Positions 9,058-16,701 of a DNA stretch of 64,000 nucleotides are shown here, piece after piece. The DNA lies in the NCBI RefSeq assembly GCF_014224155.1, contig NZ_JAASUI010000005.1, positions 118,219 to 182,218 of the forward strand. The letters are read 5' to 3'. The stretch is from Listeria cossartiae subsp. cossartiae (GTDB lineage Bacteria; Bacillota; Bacilli; Lactobacillales; Listeriaceae). The first letter of the stretch is position 1; every line of letters begins with the position of its first letter. The notes beneath the pieces were generated by a model that worked only from the letters and a program-made list of their open reading frames with translations, was not told the DNA's origin and searched no databases. A program made the position numbers and the translations under genes.

Positions 9058-9156
9058 GTGAAATAAATCACAAACAAATACCCCCTTTATTTGATTGTGT
9101 GAATTTCTCCTTTTGATTGCGCTGTAAGAAGCCGTGGCATTTAGCTACGGCTTTTT
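9058..9156 (+). ncRNA. Candidate trans-acting small RNA with C-rich loop
   Basis: A unit of about 99 bases bounded by a good promoter and an intrinsic terminator. The first hairpin has arms 9069-9080 and 9088-9099 (one mismatch) and the exposed loop CCCCCTT (9081-9087). The second hairpin, AAGCCGTGGC / GCTACGGCTT with loop ATTTA, ends in five T. C-rich loops are the usual way Gram-positive small RNAs grip ribosome-binding sites. The stretch CCCCCTTTATTT (9081-9092) is the exact complement of AAATAAAGGGGG at 10293-10304, the hbp2 ribosome site. The rest of the 295-base gap before the next gene is AT-rich and I see nothing else in it. I do not know whether this matches an already catalogued Listeria RNA. 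Confidence 0.5.
9129..9156 (+). terminator. Terminator of the candidate small RNA
   Basis: Ten-base-pair stem AAGCCGTGGC / GCTACGGCTT (one G-T pair), five-base loop, then TTT beyond the stem. Confidence 0.7.
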
Positions 9157-9196
9157 ACGTTATTTATGTTACTAACTCAGAATTGAAGGATGATAA

Positions 9197-9460
9197 ATGA
9201 TGGAATTTAAAGATGAAAACTTATTACGAGAAGTGCTTCTTTTTGCGGGAAGTGTGGATACGAAGATTAACGATATGTCGCTTGAGGTGATTGATTTTGG
9301 GAATCTGCGGAACTACACGAAAAATGAAGTGCTGTTAACACTTTATTGGTTGGAAGAAAATGGCTTTTTAACTAGAAATAATAATATTGCGGAAAAACGC
9401 TATACGTTAACTTTAAAAGGGGAGCTATTATACGATCGCTATGCTCAAATAGATGAATAG
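9197..9460 (+). CDS. Small winged-helix-like protein, function unknown
   Basis: An 87-residue cytoplasmic protein. The pattern of helices followed by NEVLLTLYWLEENGFLTRNN and an EKRYTLTLKGELLYDRY hairpin resembles a compact winged helix-turn-helix, as in small DNA-binding proteins, but there is no diagnostic motif. Two adjacent ATGs (9197, 9200) both fit the upstream GAAGGA. It has its own terminator and lies between the candidate small RNA and the Fur-controlled haem locus, so a regulatory role there is possible but not shown. Confidence 0.75.
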   Translation: MMEFKDENLLREVLLFAGSVDTKINDMSLEVIDFGNLRNYTKNEVLLTLYWLEENGFLTRNNNIAEKRYTLTLKGELLYDRYAQIDE

Positions 9461-9485
9461 TCATTAGAAAAGTAAATAATTATTA

Positions 9486-9519
9486 ACCATGGATAGGTGT
9501 TGCTATTCATGGTTTTTTT
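9486..9519 (+). terminator. Terminator of the winged-helix gene
   Basis: Stem ACCATGGATAG / CTATTCATGGT followed by seven T. Confidence 0.9.
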
Positions 9520-9554
9520 GATTGTGAAAAAAGTTTTAACATCATAACGTGGTT

Positions 9555-9573
9555 GACAATGATAATCATTATC
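9555..9573 (+). promoter_or_regulatory. Fur box of the haem-uptake operon
   Basis: GACAATGATAATCATTATC matches the 19-base Fur consensus GATAATGATAATCATTATC at 18 positions. It overlaps a -35 box TTGACA (9553-9558), with TTAAAA (9576-9581) as the spaced -10. Iron-loaded Fur bound here would block transcription of hbp1 and the genes behind it. Confidence 0.9.
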
Positions 9574-9616
9574 AATTAAAATGATAATTAACGTATCCTT
9601 TTACATAGACTTTTAC

Positions 9617-9644
9617 TCCGCAAGTGTTTGTGGGGGTTTTTTAT
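9617..9644 (+). terminator. Terminator-like hairpin in the hbp1 leader
   Basis: ACTCCGCAA / TTGTGGGGGT can form a stem with one bulged base and G-T pairs, followed by six T. The upstream gene already has a terminator at 9486-9519, so this one lies inside the transcript from the Fur-controlled promoter, 36 bases before hbp1. It could attenuate the operon. Confidence 0.5.
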
Positions 9645-9680
9645 AAATAGTAGTTTTTATTAAAGAAGGGAGATTGAAGG

Positions 9681-10298
9681 ATGAAGAAATTTTTAGTTTT
9701 GGCTGCTTTTGTTGCGGTATTTAGTTTTTCGTTTCTTTCGAGTGGATTAACGGCACAGGCTGCACTTAAAGATGGAACCTATTCGGTTGATTATACGGTA
9801 TTACAAGGGGATAGTGATTCTGTATCTATGGCGAATGACTATTTCGATAAGCCGGCAACGGTAACAGTAAATGGAGGGAAATCTACGGTTAGTTTGCAAG
9901 TGAATCATAGTAAATGGATTACTGGCTTATGGGTGGAAGGTAGTGCGGTTAGTGTGACTTCGAAAAACACTTCCAATGATACGCGAAAAGTGTCCTTCCC
10001 AGTTTCGACTTTAAGTAGTCCAGTAAGTGCGAAAATCAAAGTAGATATCGATGACGACAGCTTAAATTATCATCATCAATATCAAATCAAGTTACGTTTT
10101 GACGAAGGGTCTGCTAAATCTTTAGCTGGGGCTGTGAAATCTTCTGATAATAGTAATACAACAACGACGAACGACTCAAATAATCAAGTAGCAAATCCAA
10201 AGTCTAGTGATTCTAGCCAAATGTTTTTATATGTCATTATTTTTGTTGCAGCGGGAGCTGGGTTAGTTTTACTTAAAAGACGGGCGATTTTTAAATAA
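9681..10298 (+). CDS. hbp1: Wall-anchored haem-binding NEAT protein Hbp1 (IsdC-like)
   Basis: A 205-residue secreted protein with a signal peptide (residues 1-28, cut near AQA-A), a single NEAT domain (about 30-150) and a C-terminal sorting signal. The NEAT domain has the usual LKDGTYSVDYTVL start and the NHSKWITGL helix region that contacts haem; the YHHQYQIKLRF strand carries the Y-x-x-x-Y-type motif region. The sorting signal is NPKSS (172-176), then a hydrophobic helix and KRR tail, which is a sortase B rather than LPXTG signal. It is predicted to sit within the wall and relay haem from Hbp2 to the membrane importer. Corresponds by recall to lmo2186. Confidence 0.9.
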   Translation: MKKFLVLAAFVAVFSFSFLSSGLTAQAALKDGTYSVDYTVLQGDSDSVSMANDYFDKPATVTVNGGKSTVSLQVNHSKWITGLWVEGSAVSVTSKNTSNDTRKVSFPVSTLSSPVSAKIKVDIDDDSLNYHHQYQIKLRFDEGSAKSLAGAVKSSDNSNTTTTNDSNNQVANPKSSDSSQMFLYVIIFVAAGAGLVLLKRRAIFK

Positions 10299-10310
10299 AG
10301 GGGGATTATA

Positions 10311-12020
10311 ATGAAGAAATTATGGAAAAAAGGTTTAGTCGCTTTTTTAGCTTTGACACTTATTTTTCAGTTGATACCGGGGTTTGCGAATGCGGCTGAT
10401 TCTCGTCTAAAAGATGGCGGGGAATACCAGGTTCAAGTGAATTTTTATAAAGATAATACTGGGAAGACTACGAAACAGGCTTCTGAGGCAGATAAATATA
10501 TTGACCATACGGCAACGATTAAAGTGGAAAATGGTCAACCATATATGTACTTAACGATTACAAATAGTAGCTGGTGGCAAACAATGGCGGTTTCAAAAGA
10601 TGGAACTCGTCCTGAAAAGCCAGCACAAGCGGAAGTTTACCAAGCTGGTTATCAAGATGTGCAAACTGTTAGTACGGATGCAGCGAAAGATACGCGTGTA
10701 GAGAAATTCAAGCTAAGTTCTTTAGATGATGTTATTTTTTCTTATATGCATATTAAAGTGGATGCGATTAGTTATGATCACTGGTATCAAGTCGATTTAA
10801 CAATAGATCCAAGTACTTTCAAAGTGATTTCAGAGCCAGCAGTTACAACGCCAGTAACGCTTTCTGATGGGATTTATACGATTCCGTTTGTAGCGAAAAA
10901 GGCTAATGATGATAGTAATTCAAGTATGCAAAATTACTTTAATAATCCTGCTTGGTTGAAAGTGAAGAATGGGAAGAAGATGGTTGCGATGACCGTCAAT
11001 GATAATAAAACTGTAACAGCTTTAAAAACAACTCTAGCTGGAGCTTTGCAAGATGTAAAAGTTGTTTCGGAAGATAAAGATGCTAATACGCGAATTGTGG
11101 AATTTGAAGTGGAGGACTTAAATCAACCACTTGCAGCTCATGTGAATTATGAAGCGCCGTTCAATGGTTCGGTTTATAAAGGACAAGCGGACTTCCGTTA
11201 TGTTTTTGACACTTCGAAAGCGGTTGTGGCAAGTTCATATCCGGGTAGCGATGAAACGCCTCCTGTAGTGGATCCTGGCGAAACGAATCCGCCTGTAACA
11301 AAACCAGATCCAGGTACAACGAATCCACCTGTGACAACACCGCCTACAACACCAAGTAAACCGGTAGTAGTTGATCCTAAAAATCTATTAAACAATCATA
11401 CGTACTCGATTGATTTTGATGTATTTAAAGATGGAACAACGGAAACTTCGATGATGGAAAGCTATGTGATGAAACCGGCTTTGATTAAAGTAGAAAATAA
11501 CCAACCGTATGTTTATTTAACGTTAACAAACAGTAGTTGGATTAAAACGTTCCAATATAAACAAAATGGTGTTTGGAAAGATATGGAAGTTGTTTCTGGA
11601 GATATCAATAAAAATACGCGAACAGTGAAATATCCTGTGAAAGATGGCATGGCTAATACGGATGTGAAAACGCACGTATTAATTGAAGATATGCCAGGAT
11701 TCGCTTACGATCATGAATATACTGTTCAAGTAAAACTGAATGCAGCGACTATTAAAGACATTACCGGGAAAGAGGTAACATTAAAAGAGCCTGTCAAAAA
11801 TGATCTTTTAGGTACAGGTAATGTAGTGAACAATAATAATGCTGGACCAAAGTTAGCAAAACCAGATTTTGATGATACAAATTCTGTTCAAAAAACAGCA
11901 AATAAAGCAGAGAAAAATGCAAAAACAAGTGATTCATCCAGTATGGCTTGGTATGTGACATTATTTGGGGCATCTTTCCTTTATTTAGCTTATCGATTAA
12001 AACGTAAAAGATTGAGTTAA
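10311..12020 (+). CDS. hbp2: Haem-binding surface protein Hbp2 (SvpA), three NEAT domains
   Basis: A 569-residue haem-scavenging protein that is both secreted and wall-bound in Listeria. It has a signal peptide (1-28), NEAT 1 (about 33-160), NEAT 2 (about 182-300), a proline-threonine-rich linker with repeated NPP/TTPP units (about 315-355), and NEAT 3 (about 360-490). NEAT 1 and 3 share an ITNSSWW / LTNSSWI haem-contact segment; NEAT 2 lacks it. The tail ends in NAKTS (536-540), a hydrophobic helix and KRKR, a sortase B signal; by recall the published motif is NAKTN. The ribosome site AAGGGGG is 12-nt complementary to the candidate small RNA. Starts 12 bases after hbp1. Confidence 0.94.
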   Translation: MKKLWKKGLVAFLALTLIFQLIPGFANAADSRLKDGGEYQVQVNFYKDNTGKTTKQASEADKYIDHTATIKVENGQPYMYLTITNSSWWQTMAVSKDGTRPEKPAQAEVYQAGYQDVQTVSTDAAKDTRVEKFKLSSLDDVIFSYMHIKVDAISYDHWYQVDLTIDPSTFKVISEPAVTTPVTLSDGIYTIPFVAKKANDDSNSSMQNYFNNPAWLKVKNGKKMVAMTVNDNKTVTALKTTLAGALQDVKVVSEDKDANTRIVEFEVEDLNQPLAAHVNYEAPFNGSVYKGQADFRYVFDTSKAVVASSYPGSDETPPVVDPGETNPPVTKPDPGTTNPPVTTPPTTPSKPVVVDPKNLLNNHTYSIDFDVFKDGTTETSMMESYVMKPALIKVENNQPYVYLTLTNSSWIKTFQYKQNGVWKDMEVVSGDINKNTRTVKYPVKDGMANTDVKTHVLIEDMPGFAYDHEYTVQVKLNAATIKDITGKEVTLKEPVKNDLLGTGNVVNNNNAGPKLAKPDFDDTNSVQKTANKAEKNAKTSDSSSMAWYVTLFGASFLYLAYRLKRKRLS

Positions 12021-12030
12021 TAAAACGATA

Positions 12031-12072
12031 AAAGCGAGTTAGGTTGGGGGATTCCTTTGCTTAACTCGCTTT
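12031..12072 (+). terminator. Hairpin between hbp2 and isdE
   Basis: Strong stem AAAGCGAGTTA / TAACTCGCTTT with a 20-base loop but only short scattered T runs after it. More likely an attenuator or a transcript-end stabiliser than a full stop, which would make the hbp genes more abundant than the transporter. Confidence 0.55.
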
Positions 12073-12105
12073 ACCGATTTTATTTTATAAATGGGGGAAT
12101 TGGTG

Positions 12106-12978
12106 ATGAGGAAAATAGCGGCCATATCTTTGGTATTATTACTTTTTTTAGTTGGTTGCGGGAATGAACAGGTGGCGGGGAAGGCTGAGCAAACATCGGA
12201 GAAGGAGCCTAAGATTGTGGCAACGACGGTAGCGATTACTGAAATTATGGATAAACTCGATTTGCCGCTAGTTGGCATTCCGACTAGTTCGAAAAAACTT
12301 CCGGAACGATACGCAGATGTGAAGGAAACTGGGTCGCCTATGGGGCCTGATTTGGAAGTTATTCGGATGTTAAAGCCAGACATGGTCCTTTCGACAAAAA
12401 CGCTAGAAGCGGACTTAAAGGCTGGTTTTGAGGGTGCTAGTTTGAAAGCAGACTTTTTGGACTTTACGAGTATTGCTTCGATGCAAGCTGAAATTACCAA
12501 ACTTGGCGCAGAATTTGACCGGAAAGATGAAGCGACTAAATTGAATGCTAGTTTAACGAGTGAGATAGATAAGGTGAAATCGAATGTCGCTAAAAAGAAA
12601 AAGCCGACTGTTTTAATATTGATGGGCGTTCCCGGAAGCTATCTGGTTGTAACGGAGCATGCTTACATCGGTGATTTAGTAAAACTTGCTGGTGGGGAAA
12701 ATGTGATTACGAATCAAAAAGTGGAATATTTGGCTTCTAACACAGAATACCTACAAAATGCGAACCCAGATATTATTTTGCGAGCAGCACATGGGATGCC
12801 TGCCGAAGTAGTTAAAATGTTTGATGAAGAGTTTAAAACAAATGATATTTGGAAACATTTTGATGCGGTGAAAAATAACCGGGTGTATGACTTGGATGAG
12901 AATTTATTTGGTATGACAGCAAGCTTGAATGCGCCAGATGCACTACGCGAAATGGAAAAGATGCTTTATGACAATTAA
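12106..12978 (+). CDS. isdE: Haem/iron ABC transporter binding lipoprotein (IsdE-like)
   Basis: Substrate-binding component of the importer, anchored to the outer face of the membrane by a lipid. The lipobox is LVGC, with cysteine at residue 18 after a short basic and hydrophobic signal. The remaining 272 residues show the two-lobed periplasmic-binding fold of the FecB/BtuF family, beginning IVATTVAITEIMDKLDLPLVGI and with ADVKETGSPMGPDLEVIRMLKPDMVLS. The ATG at 12106 follows GGGGGA at seven bases; an upstream in-frame ATG at 12091 precedes the ribosome site and is unlikely. Its end overlaps the permease gene by 11 bases. Confidence 0.88.
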   Translation: MRKIAAISLVLLLFLVGCGNEQVAGKAEQTSEKEPKIVATTVAITEIMDKLDLPLVGIPTSSKKLPERYADVKETGSPMGPDLEVIRMLKPDMVLSTKTLEADLKAGFEGASLKADFLDFTSIASMQAEITKLGAEFDRKDEATKLNASLTSEIDKVKSNVAKKKKPTVLILMGVPGSYLVVTEHAYIGDLVKLAGGENVITNQKVEYLASNTEYLQNANPDIILRAAHGMPAEVVKMFDEEFKTNDIWKHFDAVKNNRVYDLDENLFGMTASLNAPDALREMEKMLYDN

Positions 12979-13957
12979 GCAAAAAAGTTCTTTTGGTGCA
13001 GTGGTTGTTTTGTTGGTTGGGACGATTTTGTGGGCGGTGCAGGCGGGGAGTTTGTCGATGTCGATTCCAGCGTTTTTAAAGGGTGTTTTTAGCGGCGGGA
13101 ATGACATGGTGGATGTTGTGATTGATTTGCGCTTTCCGCGGATTATTATTGCTTTGCTGGCTGGTGCGGCGCTTTCGGTTTCGGGTTTGTTGTTGCAAGC
13201 TGTGATGCGGAATCCGCTTGCTGATGCTGGGGTGATTGGGATTTCAGCGGGAGCAAAATTTTTTAGCTTTGTAATTATTTTATTTTTGCCGGAATTGTAT
13301 TTTTGGTTGCCACTTTTTTCGTTTATTGGTGGGGCGCTTGCGTGTTTTTTAGTCTTTTTGTTTAGTTATCGTTCGGACTTTAATCCGCTCCGTTTTATTA
13401 TTATTGGGATTGCGATCAATGCGGTTTTTACGGGGTTAAGTGATGCGTTATCTTCGCAAGTGGCGCTTGTTTCTAGCCAATCTGCGAGTAGTGCGGCGAG
13501 TCTTGCGATGAAAAAATGGTCTGATGTGGAAACGTTGTTAATCTATGTGATGATTGGTCTAATTTGCGCGCTGTTACTTGCTAAATGGTGTAATGTGTTA
13601 GGGCTTGAAAATAAGATGGCGAGAGGATTTGGGGTGCCGGTGAATAAAACGCGAATTTGGTTGGCGTTAATTGCGGTACTTCTTGCTTCAATTACTACGG
13701 CGGTTGTTGGGGTTATCGCTTTTGTTGGCTTGCTTGTGCCACATATTGCGCGGAAACTAGTAGGCGGGAATTATCAAATACTCGTGCCATTCTCGATTTT
13801 ATTTGGCGCGCTTTTACTACTTTTTGCGGATACGCTAGGCAGAACTTTATTTCAACAAATGGAGATTCCGGCCTCCGTGATTATGCTTATTATCGGTGGT
13901 CCATTCTTAATCTTTTTAATGCGAAAGGGTGATTTTTATGGAAGTAAGGGACGTTAA
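12968..13957 (+). CDS. isdF: Haem/iron ABC transporter permease (IsdF-like)
   Basis: Membrane channel of the importer, FecCD/BtuC family, 329 residues with about ten predicted helices. Family marks are RFPRIIIALLAGAALSVSGLLLQAVMRNPLADAGVIGISAGA near residues 58-100 and AFVGLLVPHIARKLVG near 258-273. The start ATG (12968) lies within the end of isdE, so translation is coupled; only a weak purine stretch precedes it. Together with IsdE and the following ATPase it would move haem or another iron complex across the membrane. Confidence 0.9.
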   Translation: MTIKQKSSFGAVVVLLVGTILWAVQAGSLSMSIPAFLKGVFSGGNDMVDVVIDLRFPRIIIALLAGAALSVSGLLLQAVMRNPLADAGVIGISAGAKFFSFVIILFLPELYFWLPLFSFIGGALACFLVFLFSYRSDFNPLRFIIIGIAINAVFTGLSDALSSQVALVSSQSASSAASLAMKKWSDVETLLIYVMIGLICALLLAKWCNVLGLENKMARGFGVPVNKTRIWLALIAVLLASITTAVVGVIAFVGLLVPHIARKLVGGNYQILVPFSILFGALLLLFADTLGRTLFQQMEIPASVIMLIIGGPFLIFLMRKGDFYGSKGR

Positions 13958-14717
13958 TTTTAGTTATAATGGAACAAATCCAATCTTGAAAAATGTCTCA
14001 TTTACTATCCAGAAAAATAAAATCAATACGATTGTTGGGCCGAACGGTAGTGGGAAATCTACTTTGTTAGAAATTTTGGCTAGACTTCTTTCGCCTAGTT
14101 CTGGGGATGTTTTACTAGAAGGAAAATCGATTTTTGAATGGAAAGCGAAAGAATTTGCGCAAAATGTGGCGATTGTTCATCAAAATAATGTACTTCCGAG
14201 TGAACTAACGGTGAAGGAATTGCTGTATTTTGGGCGACTTCCTTATAAAAATTGGCGAATGACACGGACGAAAGCGGATGATTCTGCGGTTGAGCGAGCT
14301 TTGGAACAAACAGAGCTAACTGAAAAAGCGGAGCAATTTGTCGATAGTCTTTCTGGTGGGGAACGGCAACGAGTTTTTATTGCGACAGCTTTAGTTCAAG
14401 ATACGCCGATTTTGCTTTTAGATGAGCCGACGACGTTTCTGGATATGTATTTTCAATTAGAAATTTTAGAGTTGGTGAAACGCTTGAATCAAGAAGAAAA
14501 TTTGACGATTGTGATGATTTTGCATGATTTAAATCAGGCGCTAGCTTATAGTGATCAATTGATTGTGATGAAAAACGGGGAAGTTGTGGCAAAAGGGGAA
14601 CCGGGGAAATTGCTAACTACGGAGCTGATTGCAGATACTTACGGCGTGGTTGCTGAGGTTTTAAATGATGCGAAAACCGGGAAATACATTGTTCCTCAAA
14701 GGCGAAGGGAGTTTTAA
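13938..14717 (+). CDS. Haem/iron ABC transporter ATPase
   Basis: The 259-residue ATPase of the importer. Walker A is GPNGSGKS (about 34-41), the signature is LSGGERQR, Walker B ILLLDEPT, and the switch histidine lies in ILHDLNQA. It belongs to the FecE/FepC group. The ATG at 13938 is eight bases after GAAAGGG; a GTG three codons upstream at 13929 overlaps that ribosome site. It overlaps isdF by 20 bases and precedes srtB by three bases, so it is part of the same operon. Confidence 0.92.
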   Translation: MEVRDVNFSYNGTNPILKNVSFTIQKNKINTIVGPNGSGKSTLLEILARLLSPSSGDVLLEGKSIFEWKAKEFAQNVAIVHQNNVLPSELTVKELLYFGRLPYKNWRMTRTKADDSAVERALEQTELTEKAEQFVDSLSGGERQRVFIATALVQDTPILLLDEPTTFLDMYFQLEILELVKRLNQEENLTIVMILHDLNQALAYSDQLIVMKNGEVVAKGEPGKLLTTELIADTYGVVAEVLNDAKTGKYIVPQRRREF

Positions 14718-14720
14718 AAT

Positions 14721-15461
14721 GTGAAAATCAAATCGTTTTTGGGGAAGAGTTTAACGTTGGTTATTTTAGCGGTATTTCTTTTTTCTGGATGGAAAATTGG
14801 GATGGAGCTGTATGAAAATTATCATAACCGAAACATTTTGGATGATGCGAAAGCTGCCTATACGAAAGATGTGACTACGACGAATGTGAATGGTGAAGTG
14901 CGCGATGAGCTTAAGGCGTTGCAAAAGTTAAATAAAGATATGGTCGGTTGGTTAACGATTGCGGATACGGAAGTGGATTATCCGATTTTACAAAGTACCG
15001 ACAATGATTATTATTTGCACCATAATTACAAAAATGAAAAAGCAAGAGCTGGCAGTATTTTTAAAGATTATCGCAATACGAATGAGTTTTTGGATAAAAA
15101 TACGATTATTTATGGGCATAATATGAAAGATGGCTCGATGTTTGCGGATTTACGGAAGTACTTGGATAAGGATTTTTTCGAGGCACATCCGACTTTTTCT
15201 TATGAATCAGGGCTGGCAAATTATGAAGTAGAAATTTTTGCTGTGTATGAAACGACGACGGATTTTTATTATATTGAAACGGACTTTCCGGAAACGAATG
15301 ATTTTAATGATTATTTACAAAAAGTGAAACAACAATCTATGTATAAATCGAATGTAGAAGTAAGCGGAAAAGATCGTATTATCACGCTTTCGACTTGCGA
15401 TACGGAGAAAGATTATGAAAAAGGACGCATGGTTATTCAAGGGAAACTAGTAGCAAAATGA
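14721..15461 (+). CDS. srtB: Sortase B
   Basis: Class B sortase, a membrane-bound transpeptidase that anchors the NEAT proteins Hbp1 and Hbp2 to peptidoglycan. The 246-residue protein has an N-terminal membrane anchor (about 6-27), the catalytic histidine in YGHNM (about 133), the cysteine in TLSTC (about 226) and the arginine in GRMVIQGK (about 236). The GTG start is preceded by AAGGGA at ten bases; an overlapping ATG is followed at once by a stop. A terminator lies directly downstream, so the next gene may be transcribed less. Confidence 0.94.
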   Translation: MKIKSFLGKSLTLVILAVFLFSGWKIGMELYENYHNRNILDDAKAAYTKDVTTTNVNGEVRDELKALQKLNKDMVGWLTIADTEVDYPILQSTDNDYYLHHNYKNEKARAGSIFKDYRNTNEFLDKNTIIYGHNMKDGSMFADLRKYLDKDFFEAHPTFSYESGLANYEVEIFAVYETTTDFYYIETDFPETNDFNDYLQKVKQQSMYKSNVEVSGKDRIITLSTCDTEKDYEKGRMVIQGKLVAK

Positions 15462-15463
15462 GG

Positions 15464-15501
15464 AAGCACCAAAAGACACAGCTGCTTTTGGGCTTTTTTT
15501 C
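15464..15501 (+). terminator. Terminator of the haem/sortase operon
   Basis: Stem AGCACCAAAAG / CTTTTGGGCT with a nine-base loop, then seven T. Confidence 0.85.
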
Positions 15502-15522
15502 TTGTTGGAAAGGGTGCGAACG

Positions 15523-15999
15523 ATGAAATTATATGAACTAACCGATAATTATTTGCGGTTGCAAGAACTTTTAGAAGAAAATAAAACGGAGGCTGTGAAT
15601 GACACATTAGATGCCATCACGGACGGTTTTCATGATAAAGCAGAAAATATTGCCAAAATTATTAAGTCTTTAGCGGCAGATGCGGAAATGGCGGGAAACG
15701 AAGCAAAACGGCTTTTAAAGCGTAAACAAGCGTTAGAAAATAATGCCCAACAGTTGAAAAATTATTTACAATCCGAAATGGAACGAATGGATATTAGAAA
15801 GATAAATAGTACACTTTTTACAATTCAAATTCAGAAAAATCCGGCGAGCGTGGAAATAATGGAAGAAGCCTTATTAAAACCATTCTTTTTACTACAAGAA
15901 CCTAAAATCGATAAAAAACGAATTGCTGAATTACTAAAATCTGGCGAAGAAGTGAAAGGTGCTAGGTTAGTCGCGAGTGAATCGATTCGAATAAGATAA
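15523..15999 (+). CDS. Siphovirus Gp157 family protein
   Basis: A 158-residue, highly charged helical protein with the layout of the phage Gp157 family: an N-terminal MKLYELTDNYLRLQELL segment, a long coiled coil (about 20-100) and a C-terminal part with EPKIDKKRIAELLKSGEEVKGARLV. The family is common in siphophages, where it has been linked to resistance of the host to other phages; its chemistry is not settled. The ATG at 15523 fits GAAAGGG; upstream in-frame codons precede the ribosome site. It lies alone between two terminators, downstream of srtB, with no other phage genes around. Corresponds by recall to lmo2180. Confidence 0.8.
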   Translation: MKLYELTDNYLRLQELLEENKTEAVNDTLDAITDGFHDKAENIAKIIKSLAADAEMAGNEAKRLLKRKQALENNAQQLKNYLQSEMERMDIRKINSTLFTIQIQKNPASVEIMEEALLKPFFLLQEPKIDKKRIAELLKSGEEVKGARLVASESIRIR

Positions 16000-16003
16000 A
16001 TGA

Positions 16004-16051
16004 AAACAGTCAAAGTTGTTATCTATTTTAACAACTTTGGCTGTTTTTGTT
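16004..16051 (+). terminator. Terminator of the Gp157-family gene
   Basis: Stem ACAGTCAAAGTTGTTA / TAACAACTTTGGCTGT followed by TTTTTG and further T. Confidence 0.92.
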
Positions 16052-16701
16052 ATTTTTAGTATTAAATAAGTAGTAAAAGGTAAAATATTTCACACTTTCG
16101 TAACAATCGCGCTTGATTTATGTATCGAAAGAACATTTTTAGGTCTCCTCCTATGAAATAATTAGTTTTAAGTAAGAGAATGAGGGTCATTTAAAATAGT
16201 AATTTATGCTTCACTCGTTATTTCACTTCTACCGTTTTTTATAGAAGCGGAAGAAAGAGGAGGAGGTAAAGCGCGCATAAGAAATAATGTTTAAGAAGGT
16301 TACATAGAAAATAACTAGAAATGATGAGACTTCGAAACCTTCACAAGAAGCAGCGAAATAGAACAATGAAAGCGAGCTTAGCAAGGAACATTTGAAGAGC
16401 GGATAAGCCTTCAAGTCAGCGAGCAACTAGACCCATCAACTCTTTCACCAAAACAGCAAGCGACAAGTGTAAATTGGTGTCGCTATAGACAACAGTAGTG
16501 CATCCGTAAAAAAACTACCTATTAGAATTAAACAACAAACAGATTATCCTCTTAGAATTGCTAACCGGACTATACGGTCAAAAAATTCACTGCCAAGCAC
16601 AAAAGATGAACATTTAATAATAATCTAGCCTTTTTTCATTATCTAGGTTAGCGCTTTATTAAAAGATATCAATTGGACTTACCATAGGAGGATAAATCGT
16701 A
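16052..16701 (+). other. 650-base non-coding stretch before the first adhesin
   Basis: No convincing gene. The strand holds several inverted repeats that could fold if it is a long leader: GAAGGTT (16295-16301) with AACCTTC (16336-16342), and AGCGACA (16459-16465) with TGTCGCT (16478-16484). No clear -10/-35 pair stands out close to the adhesin, so the promoter may be far upstream. It could equally be a decayed gene. Confidence 0.4.

Noticed and set aside
11260..11370. Short direct repeats in hbp2 resembling a minisatellite
   Set aside because: They encode the proline-threonine linker between NEAT domains 2 and 3 and stay in frame.
12039..12500. 153-codon frame antisense to isdE
   Set aside because: Shadow frame over a lipoprotein gene, no ribosome site, crosses the intergenic hairpin.
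16229..16426. 65-codon minus-strand frame in the leader of the first adhesin
   Set aside because: No ribosome site and no family features; could at most be a remnant.
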